64,000 bases of DNA from Sphingomonadales bacterium. Lineage in GTDB: Bacteria; Pseudomonadota; Alphaproteobacteria; Sphingomonadales; Sphingomonadaceae. The stretch spans positions 1-64,000 of the forward strand of contig JANXVZ010000021.1 in NCBI GenBank assembly GCA_025351405.1, given 5' to 3'. The notes under the pieces are model-generated. The model saw only the letters and a list, made by a program, of their open reading frames with translations. It was not told where the DNA came from and did not search any database. Shown piece after piece: positions 51,815 through 60,834 of this stretch. Made by a program: the position numbers and the translations under genes. Every line of letters starts with the position of its first letter. Position 1 is the first letter of the stretch.

Positions 51815-52650
51815 TGTACACTCCCGCCGACCGCCAGCCAGTGGCTGAGATCCTGGTTCAACAAACCGCCGAGCGCTTCGACATCGGCAGCGTAGTAATC
51901 CCGCAAGCGCAATCGCAGGTCGTCGGTCAGCGTCGGATACACCACCGGCCGTGCCATCGACCGATGTGCGGTCTGGAACCACGCGCGCTGCCGCAGCGGG
52001 GCCACCACCTGCTTGAACGGTCGCAGCGCCCGCCGCAGCCCAAGCGGCAGAGGCTGTGCCTTGCTGTCGTTGTGGCGCACTCCAGCCGCTACGGGAACCA
52101 GCGGCGCCGGGGCACCGATATGTACGCCAATTGCCGAAAGTGTCGCTTCCGGGCGACTGTAGATATCGTCGAACAGCACAATCTTGATCTGTCCGGCTGA
52201 AAAATGATCTGTGAAGCGCGCCAGATGGGTGCGGTAGAGGCCGTCGTTGAGAAAGCGGGGCTGCGTGCTCCCCGGTGCAAGATAGCGATCGATGCGGCCA
52301 TCGACGGTGCCGCGCCGGTACAGCATGCAATAATCGGAATAGGCGCGATCGATCGGGTTGCGGAGCTGAACGACCAGTCGCGCCTGCGGCATTACCGCTG
52401 CCATGCGTCGCGCAGCGAAGGGATGTGCGAGATAGTCGGCCGACTTCTCTCCCAGCAATTGCCCGGGACGCGCGGTGGCGAACAGGCTCGCATACCAGTC
52501 CAGCCCATTGTCGTAGGCGCTGCTGAAATAATGGGGCTCGGCGTGCGGCAAGAACAGCGCCGGCTGGGCGCGCAACTGGTTTCCGGTCCAGGTCGTCGCT
52601 GCCTTGACCGCCCCGATGACGACAAAGCCGGGCAATCGTGTCGATGCCAT
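51811..52650 (-). CDS. Sulfotransferase
   Basis: A 279-residue PAPS-dependent sulfotransferase. The 5'-phosphosulfate loop reads VVIGAVKAATTW near residue 10 and the 3'-phosphate binding region is VQLRNPIDRAYSDY near residue 95, as in the heparan/carbohydrate sulfotransferase group. It lies between the OPX and the aminotransferase genes. A GTG 9 bp earlier would add three residues. It would put sulfate on the polysaccharide or its lipid-linked precursor; the site of action (cytoplasm) is inferred from PAPS. Confidence 0.88.
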   Translation of the reverse strand: MASTRLPGFVVIGAVKAATTWTGNQLRAQPALFLPHAEPHYFSSAYDNGLDWYASLFATARPGQLLGEKSADYLAHPFAARRMAAVMPQARLVVQLRNPIDRAYSDYCMLYRRGTVDGRIDRYLAPGSTQPRFLNDGLYRTHLARFTDHFSAGQIKIVLFDDIYSRPEATLSAIGVHIGAPAPLVPVAAGVRHNDSKAQPLPLGLRRALRPFKQVVAPLRQRAWFQTAHRSMARPVVYPTLTDDLRLRLRDYYAADVEALGGLLNQDLSHWLAVGGSVQ

Positions 52651-52655
52651 TCCGA

Positions 52656-53858
52656 TCACGCCGTGGCCGCGGCGATGATCGCTGCCAGCCGTTCCGCGAT
52701 CAACGCCATGTCGGCCGGCGAAAGTGTCTGATCGACGGGCAGCATCAGGCTGGTGGTGCCGAGTTCCTGCGCCACCGGCAGCGGTGCCTCGGGGCCGATC
52801 CCGGCCTTTACGAATGCCGCCTCGCGATAGATTTCCGGGCATATTCCCGATTGGCAGGGCAGGCCGGCCTCCATGGCGGCAGCGACGATGCGATCGCGGT
52901 CCCAACCGCTGCGCAGGTGACGCGGCCGGATGAAGGCATAATATTTGTAATAGGCATGGCCTATTTCGGCCGTCGGTACTGTCAGTCGCAGCGCCGACAG
53001 GCCATCGAGATGATCATCGAGAGTCGCTGCATTGCGTCGCCGTGCTTCGGTCCATGACGGCAGCTTCTGCAACTGGCGGCAACCGATCGCCGCCTGGAAT
53101 TCGGTCATCCGCAAGTTGCTGCCGAAGCTGTCGTGCAGCCAGCGAAAGCTCGGCCCTGGTGGCAGGGCGCGACCATACCGCTTGCCATGATCTTTCAGTG
53201 ACCACGCACGGGCATGGACGTCGGGGTCGCGCAGCAGCAGCATTCCGCCTTCACCGCCGGTAGACATGATCTTGTCGGTGCAGAACGAAAAGCTTGCGGC
53301 GTCGCCGAAGGACCCGACCGGGCGTCCGTCGATTGTCGCGCCATGTGCCTGCGCGCAGTCTTCGATGATCGCCAGATGATTGTCATCGGCGAGAATGCCG
53401 AGTGCCTCCATGGCGCATGGCCAGCCCGCGAGGTGGACAACCAGGATGGCACGCGTGCGCGGGCCGATAACGGTCGCCACTGAAGCCGGATCGAGGTTCT
53501 GGGTGACAGGATCGACATCGGCAAACACCGGGGTTGCGCCAACGGCGACGACGCAGCTAGCCGACGCGACAAAGCTGCGCGGCGTGACAATGACTTCATC
53601 GCCCGGCCCGATTCCGAGTGCGCGCAGCGCGACTTCGAGCGTAGCGGTACCGTTTGCCATCGCCAGCGCGTACGGCATGTTGCAGGCCCTGGCATATGCG
53701 GCTTCAAAGGCACGGCACTGGTCGCCATGGTGAAGAGCGTTGACCCGACCCGAGCGCAAGACTTCGGTGGCGGCGGCAATCTCGTCCTCGGCGTAGACCG
53801 GCCAGCGCGACCGCGGCAGCGGGTCGGCGACGTCCCGCAGTTGGAAGGCGGTACTCAT
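52656..53858 (-). CDS. PLP-dependent sugar aminotransferase (DegT/DnrJ/EryC1/StrS)
   Basis: A 400-residue aminotransferase of the PglE/WecE group. The PLP lysine is present in SFSFCTDKIMSTGGEGG (near residue 194), the Asp in IIEDCAQAHGA. It acts after the 4,6-dehydratase, whose gene overlaps it by 4 bp, and would make a 4-amino-4,6-dideoxy sugar. There is no acetyltransferase (PglD-like) next to it, in contrast with Campylobacter; a formyltransferase is encoded at 59246. Confidence 0.92.
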   Translation of the reverse strand: MSTAFQLRDVADPLPRSRWPVYAEDEIAAATEVLRSGRVNALHHGDQCRAFEAAYARACNMPYALAMANGTATLEVALRALGIGPGDEVIVTPRSFVASASCVVAVGATPVFADVDPVTQNLDPASVATVIGPRTRAILVVHLAGWPCAMEALGILADDNHLAIIEDCAQAHGATIDGRPVGSFGDAASFSFCTDKIMSTGGEGGMLLLRDPDVHARAWSLKDHGKRYGRALPPGPSFRWLHDSFGSNLRMTEFQAAIGCRQLQKLPSWTEARRRNAATLDDHLDGLSALRLTVPTAEIGHAYYKYYAFIRPRHLRSGWDRDRIVAAAMEAGLPCQSGICPEIYREAAFVKAGIGPEAPLPVAQELGTTSLMLPVDQTLSPADMALIAERLAAIIAAATA

Positions 53859-55912
53859 GCTGCCACCTGCTGTCCGGCGCTTGCCGTCTGCGGCACCATC
53901 GCCGGGGACATGACGGGCTGTGGTGACGCCTGTTGCAGCGCCGGCATCACCGGCATCCGGTTGGCGCGGCCATAACCGACGCAGGTGTTGGTTGCCGGCT
54001 GCAGGATTTCGGCGAGCAGCGCACGGGTTGCAATGGTGTCGTCGGCTGCCGCCAGCTTTGAAAGCTGGTCAAAGGCCTGGTTGAGCTGGGTCAGCGACAT
54101 GGCGACGGGCTCCGCCTCCAATATGCCGGGGATGACCGAGGGCATCCGACGCTCGCTGGTGTCGAACAGCTCCTCGAACAGCTTTTCGCCGGGACGCAGG
54201 CCGATGATGTCGATCTTGACGTCGCGATCTGGCTCCAATCCGGCGAGGCGGATCATGCGACGCGCGATATCCATCACACGTATGGGTTCGCCCATGTCGA
54301 GAACGAAGATGCGCCCGCGGCGGGCCTCGCTGGTCAGCGCCTGCGCCGCCCCTTGCAGGATCAGCTGGACAGCCTCGTGCACGGTCATGAAATAGCGGCG
54401 GATATCGGGATGTGTGACGCTGAGCGGTACCCGCCGGCTGAGCTGGCGCTGGAACAGCGGAATCAGCGAGCCACTCGAACCGAGCACATTGCCGAAGCGT
54501 ACCGTCAGGAAGCGCGGTGCCACCGGGCAACTGTCACCATCAAGGTCGAGAGCCTGGCAATACAGCTCGCCAAGGCGCTTTGTGGCTCCCATGACGCCGA
54601 CGGGATTGACCGCCTTGTCGGTCGACACCTGCACCATGGCGCGCACGCCGAACTTGCGGGACGCGTCGGCGACATTGCGGGTGCCGAGCACGTTGGTCTG
54701 CACACCGGCGCAGGGGTTGGCCTCCACAAGCGGCACGTGCTTCAGGGCGGCGGCGTGGAAAACCAGGTTGGGACGGTATTTGGCGAACGCCGCCATCACG
54801 GCGCCGCGCTGGCGGATCGAGCACATGACCGCGGCGCGCGGGATATGGGGAAAATTTTCCCCGAGTTCCTGATCGACGCTGTACAGGTTGAATTCGCAGG
54901 CATCGATAAGGATCAACTCGCCGGGGCCCGCCGCCGCGATCTGGCGGACGAGTTCGCGCCCGATCGTGCCTCCGGCGCCCGTCACCAGCACGCGCTGATG
55001 TGCGACAAATCGCATGATCGGTTCGATATCGACGCTGACGGGGGTGCGCCCGAGCAGCGCCGCCATGTCGATGAAGTCAAGATTGAGCTCGCCGCTGGCA
55101 ACACGCTCGCTGGTGCCACGCGGCGAGAGGTGGGCGACGCCAAGGCCAAGGTTCTCGGCATCGGTGACCAGGCGCATCATCGTCTGGTTGGCCGGTCGCT
55201 CCGAAGACGCGGCGAGAATGAGGCAGGCCGGCCGCCGACCTTCGGCATCGAGTTGCTGGACCGCATGTTCAAGGGCGTCGAGACTGCCGAGTACCGGCAC
55301 GCCCCGCACCCGCAGTTTGAGATGCCCGGAAACGTCGTCGAGGATGCCGACCGGTTCGAAGGCATGCGTCGTGTCCGATTCGATCTGGCGCAAGGCGAGA
55401 TCGAGATCGTCGCCGGTGCCGATGACGATGGCGCGACGCCGTGGCGGCATGTTGTCGTTGACCGATGGGCGGCGCCAGCGCTTGGCGCGGCGATGTTCCA
55501 GTTCGACCCGCCGGGCGATGCGGACCCCTGAAAGCCCCGCCACAAGAATGAACCACTGGATGACAGGCACCGATGTCGGCAGGTGATGGCCATGGCCGCT
55601 GACGACGACGATGAGCGTCGATATCAGGATCGACGCCGCCGCAGCTGCGACGATTATCGGCAGGTCCTTGGTGGAGACGTAGCGCCAGGTGCGCCGATAA
55701 AGACCGGCAGCCTGGAATGACACCATCGACACGCCGACGAGGATAGGCAGCGACCAGAGCACGCCGCTTGCCATCTCCGGCGGGACATTGCCGTTCATGC
55801 GCAGCCAGACGGCGAGGGCGAGCGCCACGATCGCGCATAGCGTGTCGATCGCGACCACGGCGATGTGGCGCGTGCGTGGATTGCACAGAATTTTCAGAGC
55901 TGATTGGCGCAT
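53855..55912 (-). CDS. Membrane-bound nucleotide-sugar 4,6-dehydratase (WbpM/PglF/CapD-like)
   Basis: A 685-residue enzyme: four N-terminal membrane helices in about 140 residues, a linker Rossmann domain, then the catalytic SDR domain (VLVTGAGGTIGRELVRQI near residue 310). The catalytic triad is the Ser-Met-Lys type used by the long dehydratases (VSTDKAVNPVGVMGATKRLGE, Met in place of Tyr). It would form UDP-4-keto-6-deoxy-GlcNAc. AAGGGGGGC lies about 8 bp before the ATG. The C-terminal tail is about 40 residues longer than the domain needs. It is divergent from the glycosyltransferase operon at 56319. Confidence 0.95.
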   Translation of the reverse strand: MRQSALKILCNPRTRHIAVVAIDTLCAIVALALAVWLRMNGNVPPEMASGVLWSLPILVGVSMVSFQAAGLYRRTWRYVSTKDLPIIVAAAAASILISTLIVVVSGHGHHLPTSVPVIQWFILVAGLSGVRIARRVELEHRRAKRWRRPSVNDNMPPRRRAIVIGTGDDLDLALRQIESDTTHAFEPVGILDDVSGHLKLRVRGVPVLGSLDALEHAVQQLDAEGRRPACLILAASSERPANQTMMRLVTDAENLGLGVAHLSPRGTSERVASGELNLDFIDMAALLGRTPVSVDIEPIMRFVAHQRVLVTGAGGTIGRELVRQIAAAGPGELILIDACEFNLYSVDQELGENFPHIPRAAVMCSIRQRGAVMAAFAKYRPNLVFHAAALKHVPLVEANPCAGVQTNVLGTRNVADASRKFGVRAMVQVSTDKAVNPVGVMGATKRLGELYCQALDLDGDSCPVAPRFLTVRFGNVLGSSGSLIPLFQRQLSRRVPLSVTHPDIRRYFMTVHEAVQLILQGAAQALTSEARRGRIFVLDMGEPIRVMDIARRMIRLAGLEPDRDVKIDIIGLRPGEKLFEELFDTSERRMPSVIPGILEAEPVAMSLTQLNQAFDQLSKLAAADDTIATRALLAEILQPATNTCVGYGRANRMPVMPALQQASPQPVMSPAMVPQTASAGQQVAA

Positions 55913-56318
55913 CGATGCAGCCCCCCTTGTCCGACTTCGTCCGCCGTCGAAATTCGACGCCTCGCCTCGCCCCGCTGCCTCTGCCGAATGTTGCAGATGT
56001 CTTGACGTCGATTAACCTATTCGACTGGGGCGATGGTGCGGCATTCCGGGGACTATCCCTTGGCACGCGCCCCTAATCCGCCGGGATGGGCAAGCGCCCC
56101 GTCGGCGAAAATGCGACTATTCGGGACAGCCCGGAATCGACGCGGTCGGCCCAAGTCATTGGCCATGACGGATAGTCGCCACAAGCACCCACGCACGGTG
56201 CCACCCGGTGCGTTAGACCGCTGGCCAGGTTTGGCAACGCGTCGGGGGGACCGGTGATGAACGGCAGGAGCGGCACGCTGAACGGGACCTCAGGCGACAA
56301 CGGTATGCGAGACCCCGC
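55913..56318. other. 406-bp divergent gap between the dehydratase and glycosyltransferase genes
   Basis: No gene recognised. It carries the dehydratase ribosome site and four copies of the recurrent element: CCTATTCGAC (56017-56025), GGGACTATCCC (56048-56058), CGACTATTCGG (56114-56124) and, on the other strand, ACGGATAGTCG (56168-56178). A TTGACG (56002-56007) stands alone with no good -10 at 17 bp. Confidence 0.5.
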
Positions 56319-57485
56319 GTGCAGCCTGGTGTGACCGTCCTTCACATGATTACCGGGCTGAATGTCGGCGGTGCAGAAGCGATGCTCGCCAAACTGGTCA
56401 GCCATCCCGCCATCACCGGCAGGAACCAGCGCCACGAAGTGCTCAGCCTGATGCGGCCGGGGGTCGTGGGCGAACGGCTGCGAGACGCGGGCCTGCCGGT
56501 GCGCAGCCTCAACATGACCCGAGGCATGCCCAGCCTTGGTGCTGCGGTCGGCCTGGCGCGGGTGATGCGCCAGCTGCGGCCGCAGATCGTCCAGGGCTGG
56601 ATGCACCACGGCAATCTGGCGGCGACAATCGGTGGACGGCTGGTTTCGCCGCGCCCGCAACTCATGTGGAACGTGCGCCACTCGCTCGACGATATTGCGG
56701 TCGAAAAGCCGATGACGCGACGCATCCTGAAACTCGAGGCCTGGATGTCCCGCCAGCCGGCCAGGGTCATCTACAATTCACAGGCCGCCGCCTTGCAGCA
56801 TGCCGGCATCGGCTTCGACCAATCGCGTGAGACGATCATTCCCAATGGGTTCGACTGCCTGCGTTTTGCTCCCGATAGCCGCAAGCGCCAGGTGTTTCGC
56901 CGTCTGTTCGATATTCGCAACCAGGCGACAGTGGTGGCGATGGTGGCGCGTTCCCATCCGATGAAATCCGTGGAAACGCTGGTAGAGGCGGTGCGGCTGG
57001 CGCGGTTGCAGGGCGCCGACCTGCATCTGTTGCTCGCGGGGCAAGACATGGACCGCCCATCACCGGCCCTGCGCGAAACGCTGGCGGCTGCGGTGCCGCC
57101 CGAACGACTGACGCTGGCGGGGCATCGCGCCGACCTGGCGGATTGGCTGGCCGGCGTGGATATCGTGGCATTGTCCTCGGCGTGGGGGGAAGCGTTTCCC
57201 AATATCCTGGGTGAAGCCATGGCGTGCGGGGTGCCCTGTGTCACCACCGACGTCGGCGACAGCGGCTGGCTGGTCGGGCAGGCAGGGCTGGTCGTGCCGC
57301 CGCGCGATCCGCAGGCAATGGCGCAAGCGTTGTGCCGGCTGGAGCGGCTTGGCATCGCGGGGCGTCGGGTGCTCGGTGCCGCCGGGCGCAAGCGGGTGAT
57401 CGAGCATTTTTCGCTCGACGAGACTGTTCAGCGCTATGAGGCGCTTTATTCGGAAATCGCCGGCGCCGGGGCTGTTCCGGCATGA
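56319..57485 (+). CDS. Glycosyltransferase family 4
   Basis: A 388-residue GT-B enzyme. N-terminal VLHMITGLNVGGAEAMLAKL is the family start; the donor site contains AWGEAFPNILGEAMACGVPCVTTDVGD (Glu in AFPNILGEAM near residue 295). The start is a GTG; a GTG at 56331 is an alternative. It is the first gene of a seven-gene run joined by short overlaps up to 62485. Confidence 0.9.
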   Translation: MQPGVTVLHMITGLNVGGAEAMLAKLVSHPAITGRNQRHEVLSLMRPGVVGERLRDAGLPVRSLNMTRGMPSLGAAVGLARVMRQLRPQIVQGWMHHGNLAATIGGRLVSPRPQLMWNVRHSLDDIAVEKPMTRRILKLEAWMSRQPARVIYNSQAAALQHAGIGFDQSRETIIPNGFDCLRFAPDSRKRQVFRRLFDIRNQATVVAMVARSHPMKSVETLVEAVRLARLQGADLHLLLAGQDMDRPSPALRETLAAAVPPERLTLAGHRADLADWLAGVDIVALSSAWGEAFPNILGEAMACGVPCVTTDVGDSGWLVGQAGLVVPPRDPQAMAQALCRLERLGIAGRRVLGAAGRKRVIEHFSLDETVQRYEALYSEIAGAGAVPA

Positions 57486-58684
57486 CCGGACCTCGGCGCC
57501 AGAAGATCGTCGTGGTGGCCAGCCTGGCGTGGTCATTGGTCAATTTTCGCGGACAGTTGCTGTCCGATCTCGTTGCGGCAGGCCTTGACGTTATGGCGCT
57601 GGCACCAGAGCCTGATGCCGAGATCGAGAACGAGCTGGCAGCGCGCGGGGTGCGATATCGGCCGATCCACATGCGCCGCGCTTCGCTCAGCATCGGCAGC
57701 GACTTGCGCCTGCTCGCGAGTCTGGTTGGGCTGTTCCGGCGCGAGCGTCCCGATATTGTCCTCGCCTATACGCAGAAGCCGATCGTTTATGCCGGGTTGG
57801 CTGCCAGGATCGCGGGCGGCATCAATTTCTTCGCCATGTGCAGCGGTCTTGGCCATGTTTATTCGTCCGTCCCGGGCCAGCCTGTGGGGATGGGGCAGAG
57901 GGTCTTGCGCTGGCTCGTCGCCCGCCTCTATCGCCAGGCACTGCACAAAGCCGCCGGCATCGTCGTTTTCAACAGCGAGGATCGCGCCGAAATGCTGCAC
58001 CATGGCATGATCGACGCCCGGCAAACGGTCACACAGGTCGCCGGGTCGGGCATCGACACCAGTCGCTTTATCGAAACGCCGATCCCTGCCGGGCCGCCGA
58101 TATTTCTGCTCGTTGCCAGGATGTTGCGCAACAAGGGCCTTTACGAATTCGTCGCCGCAGCAAAGCGGTTGCGCGCCGATCATCCGGGCGTACGCTGCCA
58201 GTTGCTCGGACCCTGCGACCAGAATCCCGCCAGCGTCACGCCCGAGGAACTGGCGGCGTGGCAGGCCGAAGGTTGCATCGAATATTTGGGAGAGACGCGC
58301 GACGTGGCGCCTTATTATGCCGCGGCGAGCGTCTTTGTGCTGCCTACCTGGTATCGGGAGGGACTGCCGCGCACCATCCTCGAAGCGATGGCGAGCGGAC
58401 GCGCCGTCATCACAAGCGATGCTCCCGGGTGCCGCGACGCCGTCACCGATGGTGAGAACGGCTTTCTCGTCCCGGTGCGCGATCCTGCGGCGCTCGCGTC
58501 CGCAATGCGCCGGTTCGTCGATCAGCCGGACCTTGCGATCAGGATGGGTGTACGATCGCGCTATCTTGCCGAAACCCGTTTCAATGTCCGGCGCGTCAAC
58601 CATGACCTGCTGTCGCTTATGGGGCTCCAGCCCGGGCTCGACGCTGTCCGCGAGACGCCACGTCGTGCTGCAGGGGCCTCATGA
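57482..58684 (+). CDS. Glycosyltransferase family 4 (PglA/Cps-like)
   Basis: A 400-residue GT-B enzyme with VVVASLAWSLVNFRGQLLSDLV near the start, the conserved LAYTQKPIVYAGLAARIAG segment (residues about 97-115) seen in the PglA-type group that adds a sugar to undecaprenyl-PP-sugar, and the donor motif PTWYREGLPRTILEAMASGRAVI near residue 290. It starts inside the stop of the upstream gene (ATGA). It is likely to add the second sugar after the phosphoglycosyl transferase encoded next. Confidence 0.9.
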   Translation: MTGPRRQKIVVVASLAWSLVNFRGQLLSDLVAAGLDVMALAPEPDAEIENELAARGVRYRPIHMRRASLSIGSDLRLLASLVGLFRRERPDIVLAYTQKPIVYAGLAARIAGGINFFAMCSGLGHVYSSVPGQPVGMGQRVLRWLVARLYRQALHKAAGIVVFNSEDRAEMLHHGMIDARQTVTQVAGSGIDTSRFIETPIPAGPPIFLLVARMLRNKGLYEFVAAAKRLRADHPGVRCQLLGPCDQNPASVTPEELAAWQAEGCIEYLGETRDVAPYYAAASVFVLPTWYREGLPRTILEAMASGRAVITSDAPGCRDAVTDGENGFLVPVRDPAALASAMRRFVDQPDLAIRMGVRSRYLAETRFNVRRVNHDLLSLMGLQPGLDAVRETPRRAAGAS

Positions 58685-59274
58685 TGTCGAGGCTTGTGCA
58701 GATATTGCTGGCGATGACGATCGGTTTGCTCGTCGCGCCTTTCGCCGCCGTCACCGCAATCGCGGTTTGGGCAACCCTCGGCCGGCCGTTGACCTTTCGG
58801 CAAAGACGCAGCGGCCGTTATGGCAGGCCGTTTGTCCTGCTGAAGTTCCGCACCATGCACGCGCCCGGACGCGGGCCTGACGATAGCGACCTTGGACGGA
58901 CACCGCTGGTGGGAACATGGTTGCGGCGCCTCCGCCTCGATGAGCTGCCGCAACTGCTCAATATCGTGCGGGGCGAGATGAACTTCATCGGACCTCGCCC
59001 GTTGCTGCCCGAAACCATCGCGGCCTTTGGCGAGGCCGGCGTCCGGCGTGGGATGGTTCGCCCCGGTTTGACGGGCTGGTCGCAAGTCTGTGGCAATACC
59101 ATGCTCACCGACCAGGAAAAACTGGCCCTCGATCTCTGGTATATCGCCCATCGCAGCCCGCGCCATGACGCCATGCTGATCGTCCGGACACTTGCGGTCA
59201 TCATCTTCGGCGAACGTGCCAATATTGCTGAACTGGAGCGAGCCCATGCGGGCAGTCGTCATCGGGGCGGTTGA
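58681..59274 (+). CDS. Small phosphoglycosyl transferase (PglC-like initiating enzyme)
   Basis: A 197-residue monotopic enzyme that transfers a sugar phosphate to undecaprenyl phosphate. One N-terminal re-entrant helix (LLAMTIGLLVAPFAAVTAIAV) precedes the catalytic domain: FRQRRSGRYGRPFVLLKFRTM, then LRLDELPQLLNIVRGEMNFIGPRP with the Asp-Glu dyad in LDELPQ. Size and domain match PglC rather than the large WbaP enzymes. Its last 29 bp overlap the formyltransferase gene in another frame. It should start the repeat unit. Confidence 0.93.
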   Translation: MMSRLVQILLAMTIGLLVAPFAAVTAIAVWATLGRPLTFRQRRSGRYGRPFVLLKFRTMHAPGRGPDDSDLGRTPLVGTWLRRLRLDELPQLLNIVRGEMNFIGPRPLLPETIAAFGEAGVRRGMVRPGLTGWSQVCGNTMLTDQEKLALDLWYIAHRSPRHDAMLIVRTLAVIIFGERANIAELERAHAGSRHRGG

Positions 59275-60151
59275 ATCGACACGCGTGGCGTTGGCGGCGC
59301 TCGCCCGCGCGCCCGGCTGGCGCGTCGATGCTGTCGTAACCCTGCCAACAGCGCTCGCGGCGCGTCACAGTGACTTTGTCGATCTCGCCGACGATGCGGT
59401 GGCCTGCGGTGCCGAATTGATCGCGACCGCCGACGGCAATGCCCCCGAAGCCGTCTCGAGACTGGCGGCAATAAAGCCCGATCTCGCTTTTGTCATTGGA
59501 TGGTCGCAGATTTGCCGGCCGGCACTGGTTGCCGCCCTGGGCGGTGCGCTGGTCGGCTATCACCCGGCCGCGCTGCCGAGACTGCGCGGGCGCGGCGTCA
59601 TCCCCTGGACGATCCTGCTCGGCGATCCGATCACCGCCGGCAGCCTGTTCTGGATCGACGATGGCGTTGATACCGGCCCGATCATCGCCCAGCGATACTT
59701 TCATGTCGCCCCCGATGAGACCGCGACGACCCTGTACGACCAGCACATGCGGGCGCTATCGGCGATGCTGGATGACGCGCTGCCGCAGTTGCTTGCCCGA
59801 ACTGCGCCGCGCATGATCCAGGACGAGCGCCATGCCACCTGGGGTGCGCGCCGCACCCCCGCCGACGGCATCATCGACTGGCGCGCCCCGGCGCAGGCTG
59901 TCGAACGATTGGTCCGGGCCGTGACGCGGCCATATCCCGGCGCGTCGGCGATCGGCCGAAGTGGCACGCTGGTAATCTGGCAGGCCCATGCATGGCCCGA
60001 CGTCGTCCGGATCGCCGCCTGCCCCGGTCAGGTCATCGCCGTCGATGCCAGCGGGTTTTCGGTCAAGTGCGGCGATGGTGGCGGCATCCGGGTCACGAAC
60101 TGGGATGGCGAAGCGCCGCGCCTGCACGAGCGACTGGAGACAAGATCATGA
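59246..60151 (+). CDS. Formyltransferase of the sugar N-formyltransferase type
   Basis: A 301-residue formyl-THF-dependent enzyme, like methionyl-tRNA formyltransferase in fold. Catalytic His106 (VGYHPAALPRLRGRG) and Asp142 (DDGVDTGPI) are in place, but the Asn of the usual N-x-H motif is Gly104. The C-terminal OB-like domain is about residues 205-300. GGAG lies 8 bp ahead of the ATG. It overlaps the transferase gene upstream by 29 bp and the deacetylase gene by 4 bp, so the substrate is probably an amino sugar of the same glycan. Confidence 0.85.
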   Translation: MRAVVIGAVESTRVALAALARAPGWRVDAVVTLPTALAARHSDFVDLADDAVACGAELIATADGNAPEAVSRLAAIKPDLAFVIGWSQICRPALVAALGGALVGYHPAALPRLRGRGVIPWTILLGDPITAGSLFWIDDGVDTGPIIAQRYFHVAPDETATTLYDQHMRALSAMLDDALPQLLARTAPRMIQDERHATWGARRTPADGIIDWRAPAQAVERLVRAVTRPYPGASAIGRSGTLVIWQAHAWPDVVRIAACPGQVIAVDASGFSVKCGDGGGIRVTNWDGEAPRLHERLETRS

Positions 60152-60834
60152 CCGGGCTGCTCCAGCGGATCGGCCGCGCCGTAGTGATCGCGCCGCATCC
60201 TGATGACGAAGTGCTTGGTTGCGGCGGCGTCATGGCGCTTCTGGCCGACAGGGGCACGCCTACGCATGTCGTCGTCGTCACCCAGGGCCAGCCGCCGCAA
60301 TACGACGCGGCGCACATCGCGGGCCTGCGTGCAGAGGCCGGCGCTGCCCACGCCATCCTCGGCACCACCAGCACGGAATATCTCGGCTTGCCCGCCGCCC
60401 AGCTCGATGGCGTCGCCCATGTCGAACTGAACCGACGGCTAGCGAACTGCATCACCACGCTGGCACCCGACACGCTTTTCATTCCGTTCGGAGGTGACAT
60501 CCATCTCGACCACCAGCTCGTCTTCACCTCGGCGTTGGTGGCGGCGCGGCCTTCACAGGCAAAATATCCGGTACGAATTCTTGCCTATGAGACGCTGTCC
60601 GAAACCAACTGGAATGCGCCGGGCGTGGCGCCGGGATTTGCCCCCAACGTCTTCATCGACATCTCTGAAACGCTTATGCGGAAATGCGACGCTTTCAGCG
60701 CTTATCGATCGCAGGTTCGCGCCTTTCCGTCGGAACGATCGGTCGAGGCATTGACGGCGCTTGCCCGCCTGCGCGGCGCCACGGTCCACCGTCACGCTGC
60801 CGAAGCCTTCATGCTGTTGCGCGAAGTGGGATGA
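60148..60834 (+). CDS. PIG-L family deacetylase
   Basis: A 228-residue zinc-dependent N-deacetylase of the PIG-L/LmbE fold. The metal motif HPDDE starts at His17 and a second ligand is in GGDIHLDHQ (near residue 117). Such enzymes remove acetyl from GlcNAc-type sugars. Its gene lies between a formyltransferase and an ATP-grasp gene, each joined by a 4-bp overlap. A two-step exchange (deacetylate, then formylate) is one reading. Confidence 0.9.
   Translation: MTGLLQRIGRAVVIAPHPDDEVLGCGGVMALLADRGTPTHVVVVTQGQPPQYDAAHIAGLRAEAGAAHAILGTTSTEYLGLPAAQLDGVAHVELNRRLANCITTLAPDTLFIPFGGDIHLDHQLVFTSALVAARPSQAKYPVRILAYETLSETNWNAPGVAPGFAPNVFIDISETLMRKCDAFSAYRSQVRAFPSERSVEALTALARLRGATVHRHAAEAFMLLREVG

Noticed and set aside
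56166-56257. Short + strand frame (MTDSRHKHPRTV...)
   Set aside because: Too short, no ribosome site, and it contains a copy of the intergenic element.
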